DNA from: Desulfobulbaceae bacterium
GTDB lineage: Bacteria > Desulfobacterota > Desulfobulbia > Desulfobulbales > SURF-16
Length of the DNA: 41,643 nt
Direction of reading: 5' to 3'
Assembly (NCBI GenBank): GCA_023230525.1
Contig: JALNXE010000030.1
Location: forward strand, 1-41,643
Part shown: one piece after another, positions 16,162 through 24,148 of the stretch
How positions within the stretch are numbered: the first letter of the stretch is position 1
Layout: each line of letters begins with the position of its first letter
The notes under the pieces: model-generated
Seen by the model: the letters and a program-made list of their open reading frames with translations, nothing else
Told to the model about the DNA's origin: nothing
The model's database searches: none
Position numbers and translations under genes: made by a program

Positions 16162-16884
16162 ATGAAAGAACGCCTGCAGAAAATCCTTGCCCGGTCAGGA
16201 GCCGGTTCCCGTCGCACGGCTGAACAGTATATCAGCGAGGGGAGAGTCTCCATAAACGGTAAGGTTGTCACTGACATGGGGATCAAAGTTGATCCCGCTG
16301 ATCACGAGATTTGCCTGAACGGCAAGCCCATTCATTGCTCTGAAGAAAAAATCTACATTCTGCTCAATAAGCCTACCGGCTACGTCACCACCCTGAGTGA
16401 TCCCCAGGGGCGTCCCATAGTCACCTCGCTGCTTGCGGGTGCGGGGATCAGCCAGCGGGTATTCCCGGTGGGCAGGCTTGATCTTGATACGGAAGGGGCA
16501 TTGCTGCTCACCAATGATGGGGAGCTTGCCCAGCACATTCTGCATCCGAGTTTTGAGATCACGAAAACCTATGCGGCAAAAGTTACCGGCCGGCCGTCCG
16601 TTGACGCCATAGGACGCCTGGCTCAAGGCATAGAGCTGGAGGGGCGCCGCACCTCGCCTGCCAAGCTCAAGGTAATCCGGGAAACCGCCCGGTTCACTGT
16701 CATCGAAATTACCATCCATGAGGGGAGAAAGCGCCAGGTGCGGAAAATGTTCGCCGCCATCGGCCATCCTGTCCTGGAACTAAAACGCATCGCCTATGGC
16801 AGACTGAAGCTTGGCTCTTTGCCCAGCGGAAAATTCAAAATCATCGGCAAAAAGGATATCGAAAAGATCCTTGCCGGCAACTAG
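16162..16884 (+). CDS. rluB: 23S rRNA pseudouridine synthase, RluB/RsuA family
   Basis: Converts a specific rRNA uridine to pseudouridine. The 240-residue protein has an N-terminal S4 RNA-binding domain (about 1-60: RLQKILARSGAGSRRTAEQYI) and the catalytic domain with the GRLDLDTEGALLLTNDG motif holding the catalytic Asp, plus HEGRKRQVRKMFAAIGHPV near the C-terminus. The pattern fits RluB best (23S U2605 in E. coli numbering), but RsuA/RluE substrate specificities are hard to separate by eye. No good Shine-Dalgarno is seen before the ATG. Confidence 0.9.
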   Translation: MKERLQKILARSGAGSRRTAEQYISEGRVSINGKVVTDMGIKVDPADHEICLNGKPIHCSEEKIYILLNKPTGYVTTLSDPQGRPIVTSLLAGAGISQRVFPVGRLDLDTEGALLLTNDGELAQHILHPSFEITKTYAAKVTGRPSVDAIGRLAQGIELEGRRTSPAKLKVIRETARFTVIEITIHEGRKRQVRKMFAAIGHPVLELKRIAYGRLKLGSLPSGKFKIIGKKDIEKILAGN

Positions 16885-16931
16885 ATTTCCCCCCGTTTCT
16901 CAGTAAAAATTGCATTTTTTTGCAAAATGCC

Positions 16932-16959
16932 TTTACATTCCGACATTTATCTGTATAAG
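16932..16959 (+). promoter_or_regulatory. Sigma70-type promoter upstream of the HU/IHF gene
   Basis: TTTACA (16932-16937) and TATAAG (16954-16959) with a 16-base spacer, five of six matches each. Just before it, a small stem (GCATTTT/AAAATGC, near 16911-16930) may end rluB transcription. The leader to the HU/IHF gene would be about 160 bases. Confidence 0.5.
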
Positions 16960-17065
16960 ATATTTTCGTTGGTTTGGAAAAAAGGAGCAATGTCAGGAGG
17001 TTAGAGTTTTGGCCCGCGATGTTGCGCAAATTAGCTTCTGTGGATTATTTTTAGTGAAAGCGTGT

Positions 17066-17095
17066 TGTTACATGTTTCGTCTAGAAGGTGTAACA
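17066..17095. promoter_or_regulatory. Perfect inverted repeat in the HU/IHF leader, possible operator
   Basis: TGTTACA (17066-17072) and TGTAACA (17089-17095) are exact inverted copies with a 16-base gap, centred about 47 bases before the ATG of the HU/IHF gene. The arm-to-arm distance is about two helical turns, as for a dimeric repressor; no regulator is known. Confidence 0.35.
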
Positions 17096-17127
17096 TTGTT
17101 TATAACTGATACGTTCGGGAGACCAAG

Positions 17128-17409
17128 ATGAACAAATCAGAATTGATTGAGGCCATTGCCCAGCAGGAAAATTTGCCTCATAGAGAAGCCAGCTCAATCA
17201 CCAATACCATTCTGGAAACCATGATTGACACCTTGGCATCCGGTGAGAGTATCGAGATCAGGGGCTTTGGCAGTTTTGTCATCAAGGAGTATGAATCATA
17301 TCAGGGGCGCAATCCCAAAACCGGGGAGAAAATTGAGGTCCCGCCGAAAAAACTTCCTTTCTTCAAGGTGGGGAAGGAACTGAAGGAACGGGTCAATCAA
17401 AGCTCCTAA
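17128..17409 (+). CDS. HU/IHF family nucleoid protein
   Basis: A 93-residue DNA-bending protein of the DNABII family. It has IEIRGFGSF at 62-70, then the DNA-wrapping beta-arm with the tip motif GRNPKTGEKI and the C-terminal PFFKVGKELKERVN. The residue pattern (RNPKTG with Pro at the intercalating position) is shared by HU and IHF. The arm sequence SYQGRNPKTG fits an IHF-beta-like or HU-like member equally well. It has no partner gene beside it. Its stop codon forms the first bases of a dispersed repeat (17407-17512). Confidence 0.93.
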   Translation: MNKSELIEAIAQQENLPHREASSITNTILETMIDTLASGESIEIRGFGSFVIKEYESYQGRNPKTGEKIEVPPKKLPFFKVGKELKERVNQSS

Positions 17410-17512
17410 GCCGTTGTAACAAAATAATGTTCTCATCCGGCTTGTAAACGGCATAGGGAGCCGTAACGAAATGGTTTAGAAAGCCGAGGTTAGTTCGTAA
17501 CGGCTCCTAACC
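17407..17512. repeat. Dispersed repeat, copy A, with inner inverted repeat
   Basis: This 106-base stretch starts at the stop codon of the HU/IHF gene and is collinear with 39605-39712. Shared blocks include TAAGCCGTT, CGGCATA, GAAA-GGTTT and GTAACGGC-CCTAACC. In this copy 17457-17470 and 17494-17507 form a 14-base inverted repeat with one mismatch. A weaker internal direct repeat (AGCCG..TAAC.AAAT) suggests it arose by tandem duplication. It has no coding capacity. Confidence 0.7.
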
Positions 17513-17538
17513 TCCGGTAGCCCTTATTGCCTTCTGCG

Positions 17539-17576
17539 TATCTCTCCCCCTCTCGACATAGACGGGAGGGGAGATA
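17539..17576. terminator. GC-rich hairpin at the rimO 3' end
   Basis: TATCTC plus CCCC on the left (from 17539) pair with GGGG plus GAGATA on the right (to 17576), ending just outside the rimO stop codon. There is no T-run on either strand. It lies between the converging HU/IHF and rimO transcripts and could serve both. Confidence 0.45.
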
Positions 17577-17578
17577 AC

Positions 17579-18928
17579 CTATGCGTCCTGTGATGAGCCG
17601 GCGATCACCCCCACCAGATCATAGGGATGCGCTTCCGTAATCTTGACCATGACAATTTCTCCTGCTGCGCACTGACCATCAGTGATGTACACGCATCCGT
17701 CTATGTCAGGCGCCTGTGACTGCGTTCTTCCTTCCAGGAGCAGATCCGTCTCTTGGCTTAATCCTTCCACCAGCACCGGCAATGTCCTGCCGACGAGCTC
17801 TTGGTTTTTTTCCAGCGAAATCTGCGCTTGCATTTCCATCAGATAATCGTGACGTTGCTGTTTGCTTTCCTCCGGACACTGATCGGCAAAATGCTCCGCG
17901 GCACATCCTTCTTCATTGGCATAGGTGAAAATTCCCACGTTGTTCAGCCGGTATGTTTGGAGGAATGCGGCAAGCTCTTCCACGTCCTGGTCCGTTTCCC
18001 CCGGAAAGCCGACGATGAAGGTTGTACGGATGGCGGCCTCCGGCACCCTGCTGCGGATGCGATCCAGCAGTTCATGGACCTGGCGGCTGGTAAAAGGCCG
18101 ATTCATTTTTTTGAGCACCCTGCTGCTGATGTGCTGCAGGGGGATATCCAGGTAGTTGAGCAGGCGATCCTCCTGCGCCATGAGCGACAGGAGTTCATGG
18201 CTGATGCGGTTGGGGTAGAGGTAAAGAAGGCGGAGCCAGTCGGCAGTGCAGGCGTCTAAAATGGTGGTGATCAGGGCCGGCAGGGTTGCTTGTTTTCCGC
18301 CGAGATCAATGCCGTAGGCAGTCACGTCCTGGCCGACCAGGGTGAGTTCCCGTACGCCTGCTTCAGCCAATCTCGCCGCCTCACCTGCCAGGTCAGCCAT
18401 GGACCGGCTGCGCTGGGGCCCGCGGATGGAAGGGATGAGGCAGTATGAGCAGCGGTTTGAGCAGCCTTCGGAAATTTTCAGATAGGCCCGGTGCGGCGGG
18501 GTGGACACCTTGCGGGGCATGGTCGAGTTCATGAGAAAGCGCTGGGCGGGGATAATAAGGCGGTTCTGTTGTTTATCCGGATCAGCCACCAGGGCTGTTA
18601 TGTTGTGGAAGCCGTCCACCCCGATAAAGAGATCAACCTCGGGAAATTCCTTGGGCAATTCCTTGCCGTAGCGCTGGACCAGGCAGCCTGTCACCACGAG
18701 CTTGACCCCCGGTTTTTTATCCTTGTATTGCCCGAGCCGGATAATTTCATCAATTGCCTCTTCCACCGCCGGCTGGATAAAGCCGCAGGTGTTGACCAGC
18801 AACAGATCGGCCTGATCGGGATCCTGGCAGATCTGATAGCCGTCAGCGGCCAGCAGGGCAAGCATGATCTCTGAATCAACCAGGTTTTTCGGGCAGCCAA
18901 GGCTGACCATATACAAATTTTTTGCCAT
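17579..18928 (-). CDS. rimO: Ribosomal protein uS12 methylthiotransferase RimO
   Basis: A radical-SAM enzyme that adds a methylthio group to an Asp of ribosomal protein S12. The 449-residue protein has the N-terminal UPF0004 domain with cluster cysteines C12, C48 and C82, the radical-SAM motif C156-x3-C160-x2-C163 (GCSNRCSYC), and a C-terminal TRAM domain. YTMSLGCPKN-type N-terminus and LIPSIRGPQRSR distinguish it from the tRNA enzyme MiaB. No clear Shine-Dalgarno precedes the ATG, which follows an A-rich tract. The 134 bases before it hold nothing recognised. Confidence 0.96.
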   Translation of the reverse strand: MAKNLYMVSLGCPKNLVDSEIMLALLAADGYQICQDPDQADLLLVNTCGFIQPAVEEAIDEIIRLGQYKDKKPGVKLVVTGCLVQRYGKELPKEFPEVDLFIGVDGFHNITALVADPDKQQNRLIIPAQRFLMNSTMPRKVSTPPHRAYLKISEGCSNRCSYCLIPSIRGPQRSRSMADLAGEAARLAEAGVRELTLVGQDVTAYGIDLGGKQATLPALITTILDACTADWLRLLYLYPNRISHELLSLMAQEDRLLNYLDIPLQHISSRVLKKMNRPFTSRQVHELLDRIRSRVPEAAIRTTFIVGFPGETDQDVEELAAFLQTYRLNNVGIFTYANEEGCAAEHFADQCPEESKQQRHDYLMEMQAQISLEKNQELVGRTLPVLVEGLSQETDLLLEGRTQSQAPDIDGCVYITDGQCAAGEIVMVKITEAHPYDLVGVIAGSSQDA

Positions 18929-19062
18929 ATTTTTTTAAGCGGTATCGTGGACCGGTTCTTATTAAGGAAGAGGTGCTGCTGCTGCCTGGATAAACATTGC
19001 TGGCGAATTTTCCGTTTCCGCAGGTGATACGGCCAATACGCATAGCGAATTCATACTGTTGA

Positions 19063-19785
19063 TCAGGCAGCATTGCAAGCAAACCTTGACAGGGCGAGGA
19101 AGATTTCCAGGCTCTTTTTTTTAAATGACTTGCTCATATAAATCGGTCGCCATGCCGGATGATACAGTTCGTCCGATACAAGCAGGGCGGCAGCCAGATT
19201 TACGGACCGGTAAGCGGCAACCGTGCAGAGGGCGGAAAACTCCATGTCCACTGCCATAATGCCCTGGCTGCCGTATTCCTGCACCTTTTGCCGCGTTTCG
19301 CGATAGGGGCCATCGGTGGTCCAGATGGGGCCTGCCTGCACAGAATATTCGCGCTGCTGAAGGAAGCCGGCAAGTCGCCGGCGCATACCCTCGTGGGCGG
19401 CCGGGCGGATGGCCAGAGGATAGTGGGCGGATGTCCCTTCTTCGCTCAGGGCCCAGGTGGGCAGGAAAACCTCCCCGGCCTTTAAGCCGGGCACCAGAGA
19501 ACCGCACCAGCCATGCACGATAACGTTTTTGCACCCAAGGGCAATAAGTTTTTCCAGAACCATCACCGCAGCAGGCGCCCCAAGGGCTGGACCTGCCCAG
19601 AAGCATGCAGGTTGGCCGGGAATTTCGAACAGGTTGCTGTGAAAGAGGAAATGCTTCTTAGCGTTGCGTCTGCGCGCTTCATTGATTATGGGGGCCGCAT
19701 CTCCGGGATTAACAAAGAAGAGAACAGGTGCGGTGATGCTTGCTTCACCTTGCTGGCGGGAGGGAATGATTAGGGTATCTGGCAT
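19063..19785 (-). CDS. Nucleoside phosphorylase (PNP/UDP family)
   Basis: A 240-residue member of the purine-nucleoside/uridine phosphorylase superfamily. It shows FWAGPALGAPAAVMVLEKLIALGCKNVIVHGWCGSL (phosphate- and ribose-site region) and the late signature AVDMEFSALCTVAA with the Glu that holds ribose, followed by VSDEL with the catalytic-type Asp. The sequence does not settle whether it cleaves uridine, purine nucleosides or methylthioadenosine. The gene stands alone behind the atp terminator. The C-terminal part is basic and ends in a helix. Confidence 0.85.
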   Translation of the reverse strand: MPDTLIIPSRQQGEASITAPVLFFVNPGDAAPIINEARRRNAKKHFLFHSNLFEIPGQPACFWAGPALGAPAAVMVLEKLIALGCKNVIVHGWCGSLVPGLKAGEVFLPTWALSEEGTSAHYPLAIRPAAHEGMRRRLAGFLQQREYSVQAGPIWTTDGPYRETRQKVQEYGSQGIMAVDMEFSALCTVAAYRSVNLAAALLVSDELYHPAWRPIYMSKSFKKKSLEIFLALSRFACNAA

Positions 19786-19802
19786 GCGGGCGGGCGTACA
19801 AT

Positions 19803-19832
19803 AAAAAAAAGGCCGCAGAATAATCTGCGGCC
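19803..19832 (-). terminator. Rho-independent terminator of the atp cluster
   Basis: GGCCGCAGA (19811-19819) pairs perfectly with TCTGCGGCC (19824-19832) around a four-base loop. Read on the minus strand it is followed by eight T, giving a textbook terminator 30 bases after atpE. The plus-strand side carries TTTT, so weak activity in the other direction is possible. Confidence 0.93.
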
Positions 19833-19864
19833 TTTTGCCTTCTTACAAACAGCTTTGACGGATA

Positions 19865-20212
19865 TTAACCGAGCAGCGGGTTTGCATAGAGAAGAATCAG
19901 GGCGATAACCAGACCGTAAATGGTCAGAGACTCGATAAGAGCCAGACCGAGGATCATGGTAACGGTGATTTTACCGGAAACTTCAGGATTTCTTGCAACA
20001 CCTGTACAGGCGTTACCAGCAGCAGTACCCATACCGATACCACAACCACAAGCAGCAACGCCAACGGCTACTGCGGCAGCCAGACAAACCAGCGCCAAGT
20101 TGACGCCGCCGAGCTGCATGTATTTCTCCAGCGGACCGCCAGCTGCCATGGCAGCGTTTGCTACACCCATGAAGCCACCTGCTACCATCAACGCTACAAG
20201 TACCTTTTTCAT
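19865..20212 (-). CDS. atpE: ATP synthase Fo subunit c with N-terminal extension
   Basis: Forms the ion-driven rotor ring. The protein has 115 residues against the usual 75-90. The first 24 (MKKVLVALMVAGGFMGVANAAMA) look like a cleavable signal peptide, then come the two membrane helices joined by the ARNPE loop. The ion-carrying Glu is E94 in LIESLTIYG. The Gln that binds sodium in Na+-type rings aligns with M61, and the Thr after ES is Leu (L96), so proton coupling is more likely. AAGGAGG lies upstream of the ATG. It is the last gene of the Fo cluster. Confidence 0.95.
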   Translation of the reverse strand: MKKVLVALMVAGGFMGVANAAMAAGGPLEKYMQLGGVNLALVCLAAAVAVGVAACGCGIGMGTAAGNACTGVARNPEVSGKITVTMILGLALIESLTIYGLVIALILLYANPLLG

Positions 20213-20285
20213 TTTACTTCCTCCTTAAGAAACGTGTTATTTTGGCCTTCTTTGTTATGTGAAAGATCTCAATCTCTTTATGATA

Positions 20286-21008
20286 TTAATGGGCATGCTC
20301 CATGGCGCCCTGGCAGTAAAGAATGGACAGCAGAACAAAAACCATGGTCTGAACAACGGAAACCAGAACACCGAGGCAGAGAATCGGCAGGGGGCCGAAA
20401 AAGGCGCCGTACAGCATGAAGAGAATGGCGAGCAGGGTCTCTTTAGCCATGATGTTACCGAAAAGCCTGATGGACAGGGAGAGAACACGGGCCAGGTTAC
20501 TGATTATCTCGATGGGCAGCATCAGCGGGATAAGCGCCACCATGGGACCGGTGAAGTGGTTGATGTATTTGATGCCGTGATACTTGAGTCCGAGGATATG
20601 ATGGGTTACCCAGACAATGAGGGTCATGCCGAGGGTGATATTGAGGTTTGAGGTGGGAGACATGAAACCCGGCATAAGACCCATCAGATTTGCCACCAGA
20701 ATGTAAAAGGCAAAGGTGGCAATCATCGGGAACATCATGGCCGCTCTCTGGGGACCCATCTGGTCGGCCATGTAAGTTTCCAGACCGCCGACGCATACTT
20801 CCCAGAAATTCTGTTTGCCATTGGGCACCAGTTCCAGTTTCCCCAGAGTCAGCTTGGGCATGATAATCAAAAAGGCCATTACCAGCCAGGTATAGGTCAG
20901 ATGCGGGGACACGAGTTTGGCGAGCAGCGTCTCGCCGACCAGTGTATGGGGAACTGGGAGCCCCAGCGCCTGCAGAATCACTGAAATAAACAGTATTGGA
21001 TGTTCCAT
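20286..21008 (-). CDS. atpB: ATP synthase Fo subunit a
   Basis: Stator subunit with the half-channels that load the c ring. The 240-residue protein has five or six membrane segments and the family signature ISNLARVLSLSIRLFGNIMA, holding the Arg essential for rotation. The short N-terminus (MEHPILFISVIL) is typical for this phylum. AGGAG lies about six bases before the ATG. It sits between the AtpI-like gene and atpE, so the cluster order is atpZ-atpI-atpB-atpE, with the F1 genes elsewhere. Confidence 0.97.
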   Translation of the reverse strand: MEHPILFISVILQALGLPVPHTLVGETLLAKLVSPHLTYTWLVMAFLIIMPKLTLGKLELVPNGKQNFWEVCVGGLETYMADQMGPQRAAMMFPMIATFAFYILVANLMGLMPGFMSPTSNLNITLGMTLIVWVTHHILGLKYHGIKYINHFTGPMVALIPLMLPIEIISNLARVLSLSIRLFGNIMAKETLLAILFMLYGAFFGPLPILCLGVLVSVVQTMVFVLLSILYCQGAMEHAH

Positions 21009-21017
21009 GATTTTCTC

Positions 21018-21446
21018 CTAAGCCTCTTTGGCCGTGAAATAAAACTTTCTAACTACGCTTGCCATGGTGATGCCTATGCTGATAACCACCACGGACAAGC
21101 CCATTAATAAGCCTAATGGATGAACTATATGCCGGCTGACCAGAATGTACAGAACAAGAGCGAGAGCGATCAATCTGGCATAGTATTTCAGATAAAACTT
21201 CAATTTGGCGCTTTGCACCTTACCGCTGTGCAGCAGCTTGCCCTGAAGGAAATCCTTCAGGTCTTTTTTAAGATAAAAATAGCTGATATTTGCCACCAGG
21301 CCGCCAATTAATACACTTTTTGCAATTATAATCGGGTAATAGAGCCAGGCAATCCCTGCAAAAAAGAGCGCAATCACCCAGTTCAGTATATCAACCCGAT
21401 GCATCGGGAATTCATTGTGGCCCTGTGCGGGAACGCTTTTCATCAC
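21018..21446 (-). CDS. atpI: ATP synthase subunit I (AtpI-like)
   Basis: A 142-residue membrane protein with four hydrophobic segments arranged as two pairs around a basic cytoplasmic loop (about 60-85). Such UncI/AtpI proteins help assemble or stabilise the c ring. Sequence conservation is low, so the call rests on topology, size and place between atpZ and atpB. Its ATG overlaps the atpZ stop (ATGA), showing coupling. Confidence 0.82.
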   Translation of the reverse strand: MMKSVPAQGHNEFPMHRVDILNWVIALFFAGIAWLYYPIIIAKSVLIGGLVANISYFYLKKDLKDFLQGKLLHSGKVQSAKLKFYLKYYARLIALALVLYILVSRHIVHPLGLLMGLSVVVISIGITMASVVRKFYFTAKEA

Positions 21447-21667
21447 AGATCCTTGCGTTTGGATAACTGATAGAGGTTTTTAAAGCCTGCTACGATACCG
21501 AAAGCCAAAAAAATCAGGGTCAGCCATGGACTTGTCCTGTCGTCGAAAACCTTGTGGTCCAGGTAATAGCCGATACCCACTCCGATGAAAATGCTGGAAC
21601 ACATATGGAGGCCGATGGTGCCGAACACACTCATCAGCTTCATCCACTCTTTGTGGTTTCCGCCCAT
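21443..21667 (-). CDS. atpZ: AtpZ/AtpI family protein (F0F1 ATPase-associated)
   Basis: A 74-residue protein with two membrane helices and the family signature GIGLHM-type first helix, GVGIGYYLDHKVFD loop and LTLIFLAFGIVAGFKNLYQLSKR. AtpZ with AtpI has been linked to Mg2+/Ca2+ transport and ring assembly in other bacteria. It is the first gene of the Fo cluster. Confidence 0.87.
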   Translation of the reverse strand: MGGNHKEWMKLMSVFGTIGLHMCSSIFIGVGIGYYLDHKVFDDRTSPWLTLIFLAFGIVAGFKNLYQLSKRKDL

Positions 21668-21705
21668 GGCAATTCCTTAAGAAGCCCTTAGCCAGCTTGA
21701 ATCTG

Positions 21706-21734
21706 CAATTAGCACGGTTTTAGAGCAAAGTCAA
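21706..21734 (-). promoter_or_regulatory. Candidate promoter of the Fo cluster
   Basis: On the minus strand TTGACT (21729-21734), a 17-base spacer and an extended -10 (TG-C-TAATTG, core at 21706-21711). The -10 hexamer is poor but the TG motif helps. It lies between hemL and atpZ, 39 bases before the atpZ start. Confidence 0.4.
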
Positions 21735-21745
21735 CGATTTTCAAA

Positions 21746-23035
21746 TTAATTTTGTATTTTTTTGAATGACCATTCAGTCATTTCGAGGGTCTTTGCCAGA
21801 TCCTCGCTGCTGTGGGCGGCAGAGAGAAACATGCCCTCAAACTGGGAGGGGGCCAGGTAGATTCCCTGGTCCAGCATCAGCCGGTAAAATTTCGCATATT
21901 TGCCCGCATCAGCCTTCATGGCGGAATCGAAGTCGGTGATCGGACCCGGGCCAAAGAACAGGGTCATGACCGATCCCTGTCTGTTGAGTGTTGCCTCACC
22001 CAGATATCTGTCGGCCAGTTGCTGTAGATTTTCGGCAAACCCGGCCGCCTTCCGGTCCAGTTTTTCATAAAATCCGGGTTCTTTCAGGGCCTTCAGGGTG
22101 GCCGTTCCGGCGGCCATGGCCAGCGGGTTGCCGGATAAGGTGCCGGCCTGGTAGACCGGGCCCAGCGGGGAAATCAGCGACATGATTTCCTTTTTGCCGC
22201 CGTAGGCGCCAACCGGTAGACCGCCGCCGATGATTTTTCCCAGGCAGGTGAGATCCGGCATGATGCCGAATTTCTGCTGGGCGCCGCCATAGCTGACCCG
22301 GAAGCCGGTAATAACCTCATCAAAGATAAGCACGATACCGAGTTCGCTGGTCAGGGCCCGGAGTTTCTCGAGAAATCCCGGGGCGGGCAGCACCACGCCC
22401 ATATTGCCGGCCACTGGTTCGACAATGACGCAGGCGATGTCCAGCGAGCTGTCCCTCAGGGTTTTTTCAAGAATTTCACCATTGTTGTAAGGAATGGAGA
22501 TGGTGTTTTTGACGATGTCATCCGGCACCCCGGGACTGCCGGGAATACCAAGGGTGATGATGCCGGAGCCGGCTTTGACCAGAAATGAATCGGCATGGCC
22601 ATGATAGCAGCCGTCAAATTTGACGATCACCTTTTTGCCGGTATAGCCCCGGGCAAGACGCACGGCACTCATGGTGGCCTCGGTCCCGGAACTGACAAAA
22701 CGGACCATGTCCACGGAGGGCAGGGCGTCGGTGACCAGCCTGGCCAGCTCCACCTCCAGGGGGCAAGGGGCGCCGAAACTGGTGCCGTTGGCCATGGCCT
22801 GCTGGATGGCCTCCATGATAGCCGGATAATTATGGCCTAAAATCATGGGACCCCATGAGCCGATGAAGTCGATATATTCGTTGCCGTCCGCATCATAAAT
22901 TTTTGCACCGGCGGCACGCTGGATGAAGCGGGGATCGCAGCCCACGGACTTACAGGCCCGCACCGGGCTGTTTACACCGCCGGGGATGAGGCGCTGGGCT
23001 TCTGCAAACAAAGATTGCGATGTCGTTGTTTTCAT
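21746..23035 (-). CDS. hemL: Glutamate-1-semialdehyde 2,1-aminomutase
   Basis: PLP enzyme that makes 5-aminolevulinate from the product of HemA. The 429-residue protein has normal length. It has GGVNSPVRA near the N-terminus, SSGTEATMSAVRLAR at 115-129, the PLP-contacting Asp in IFDEVITGFR (D239) and the Schiff-base lysine K267 in TCLGKIIGGGLPVGAYGG. AAGGAG lies close before the ATG. It has its own strong promoter and no partner gene beside it; hemA is 13 kb away. Confidence 0.97.
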   Translation of the reverse strand: MKTTTSQSLFAEAQRLIPGGVNSPVRACKSVGCDPRFIQRAAGAKIYDADGNEYIDFIGSWGPMILGHNYPAIMEAIQQAMANGTSFGAPCPLEVELARLVTDALPSVDMVRFVSSGTEATMSAVRLARGYTGKKVIVKFDGCYHGHADSFLVKAGSGIITLGIPGSPGVPDDIVKNTISIPYNNGEILEKTLRDSSLDIACVIVEPVAGNMGVVLPAPGFLEKLRALTSELGIVLIFDEVITGFRVSYGGAQQKFGIMPDLTCLGKIIGGGLPVGAYGGKKEIMSLISPLGPVYQAGTLSGNPLAMAAGTATLKALKEPGFYEKLDRKAAGFAENLQQLADRYLGEATLNRQGSVMTLFFGPGPITDFDSAMKADAGKYAKFYRLMLDQGIYLAPSQFEGMFLSAAHSSEDLAKTLEMTEWSFKKIQN

Positions 23036-23113
23036 GGGCTCTCCTTCTTTCGGAAATCTCGTTGAAATCGTTGTCGATTACTATTGGTTTGAGCGTATGA
23101 ATCAGTGGCGGGC

Positions 23114-23143
23114 ACTATAGCATGCATGCGCCCGATGTGTCAA
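23114..23143 (-). promoter_or_regulatory. Near-consensus sigma70 promoter of hemL
   Basis: On the minus strand a perfect TTGACA (23138-23143), an 18-base spacer and TATAGT (23114-23119), preceded by TGC as an extended -10. It lies 79 bases before the hemL ATG. Confidence 0.7.
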
Positions 23144-23211
23144 AGTGTTAAAGGCGTTGATTGTTCACAGTGCTTGCAGAGTTTCAAATTGCCATATATA
23201 GTACGGAGATC

Positions 23212-24069
23212 ATGGGAAAATGGAAACAATTTATTGCAGGCGGTATGGTGAGTTGCCTGCTTGGCGGCTGCACCTCTCTGGTGGTCAGCCGGATGATTGA
23301 GCCGACCGTTGACAACCTGCAGAAGCAGACCGATCTGGAACTGGTCTGTGAAGGCGCTCCGGCCTATCTGCTGATGATTGACAGCCTGCTGGCCGACAAT
23401 CCGGAAAACAGAGGGCTGCTTCTGACCGCAACCCAGTCCTACAGCTCCTATACCATGGCACTGGCCGCCTGCGGCAGGATTGAGAGGGCTGTTCAGCTTA
23501 GTAATAAGGCAAAAGACTATGGCTTAATCCTGTTGGCCGAATGCCTGCATCTTGATGACGGAGAAAAAGGATACTCGCTGGATGAGCTGCACGGGGCCCT
23601 GGCCTCCTGCCGCAGAAGCGAGGTGGCCGCTCTTTTCTGGGGGGGGTATGGCTGGGCCCTGTGGCTGCAATATCAGTCAGGGTCGCCGGCCTCCCTGGCC
23701 GCTCTGGCCAAGGTTGAGAAGATCATGGCGAGAGTTCTGCAGCTTGATGAGGGATATTATCATGGTGCGGCCCATCTTTTCCTCGGTTCCTATTACGGGT
23801 CAAGGCCGGCGATGCTCGGCGGCAACCCGGCAGAGAGCCGGGCGCATTTTGAGCGGGCGCTGGCCATCGGTGATCATCAGTTCCTGCCGGCCCAGGTGGC
23901 ATTTGCCGAAACCTATGCCAGAACCGTTTTTGACCGGGACCTTTTTGAAAAATTGCTGCGGGAGGTCCTTGATTTTCCGCTTGCATCCAGGCCTGACCTG
24001 GCCCTGGCCAATCAGGTGGCTAAAAAAAGGGCCGGCCAGCTGCTGGCCGAAGTTGACCGTTATTTCTGA
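23212..24069 (+). CDS. TatT-type lipoprotein associated with a TRAP transporter
   Basis: A 285-residue lipoprotein with the lipobox LLGGC, acyl site at about residue 20. The rest is an alpha-helical, TPR-like array rich in Ala and Leu, with SYSSYTMALAACGRIERAVQLSNKAKDYG and the pore-region stretch LFWGGYGWALWLQYQSGSP. This matches the TatT family, whose Treponema pallidum member (Tp0956) forms a trimer with a hydrophobic central pore that binds the TRAP P component. Start is the ATG at 23212 behind GGAG; a longer in-frame version would bury the lipoprotein signal. dctP, dctQ and dctM genes follow on the same strand. Confidence 0.85.
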   Translation: MGKWKQFIAGGMVSCLLGGCTSLVVSRMIEPTVDNLQKQTDLELVCEGAPAYLLMIDSLLADNPENRGLLLTATQSYSSYTMALAACGRIERAVQLSNKAKDYGLILLAECLHLDDGEKGYSLDELHGALASCRRSEVAALFWGGYGWALWLQYQSGSPASLAALAKVEKIMARVLQLDEGYYHGAAHLFLGSYYGSRPAMLGGNPAESRAHFERALAIGDHQFLPAQVAFAETYARTVFDRDLFEKLLREVLDFPLASRPDLALANQVAKKRAGQLLAEVDRYF

Positions 24070-24148
24070 TGGCCTGCTGCGGTCACTCAGAGAGCGACCA
24101 TCATTATACTGTTTTTTACTCATTCGCCGCACCCGCAGGAGCTTTTGC

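Noticed and set aside
17410..17578. Riboswitch or small RNA gene downstream of the HU/IHF gene
   Set aside because: The stem-loops are better explained as the dispersed repeat, since a collinear copy lies at 39605-39712; no known riboswitch consensus was seen.
23552..24148. N-terminal extension of the TRAP binding protein frame
   Set aside because: It overlaps the TatT gene in another frame; the real start at 24149 has a ribosome-binding site and begins a signal peptide.
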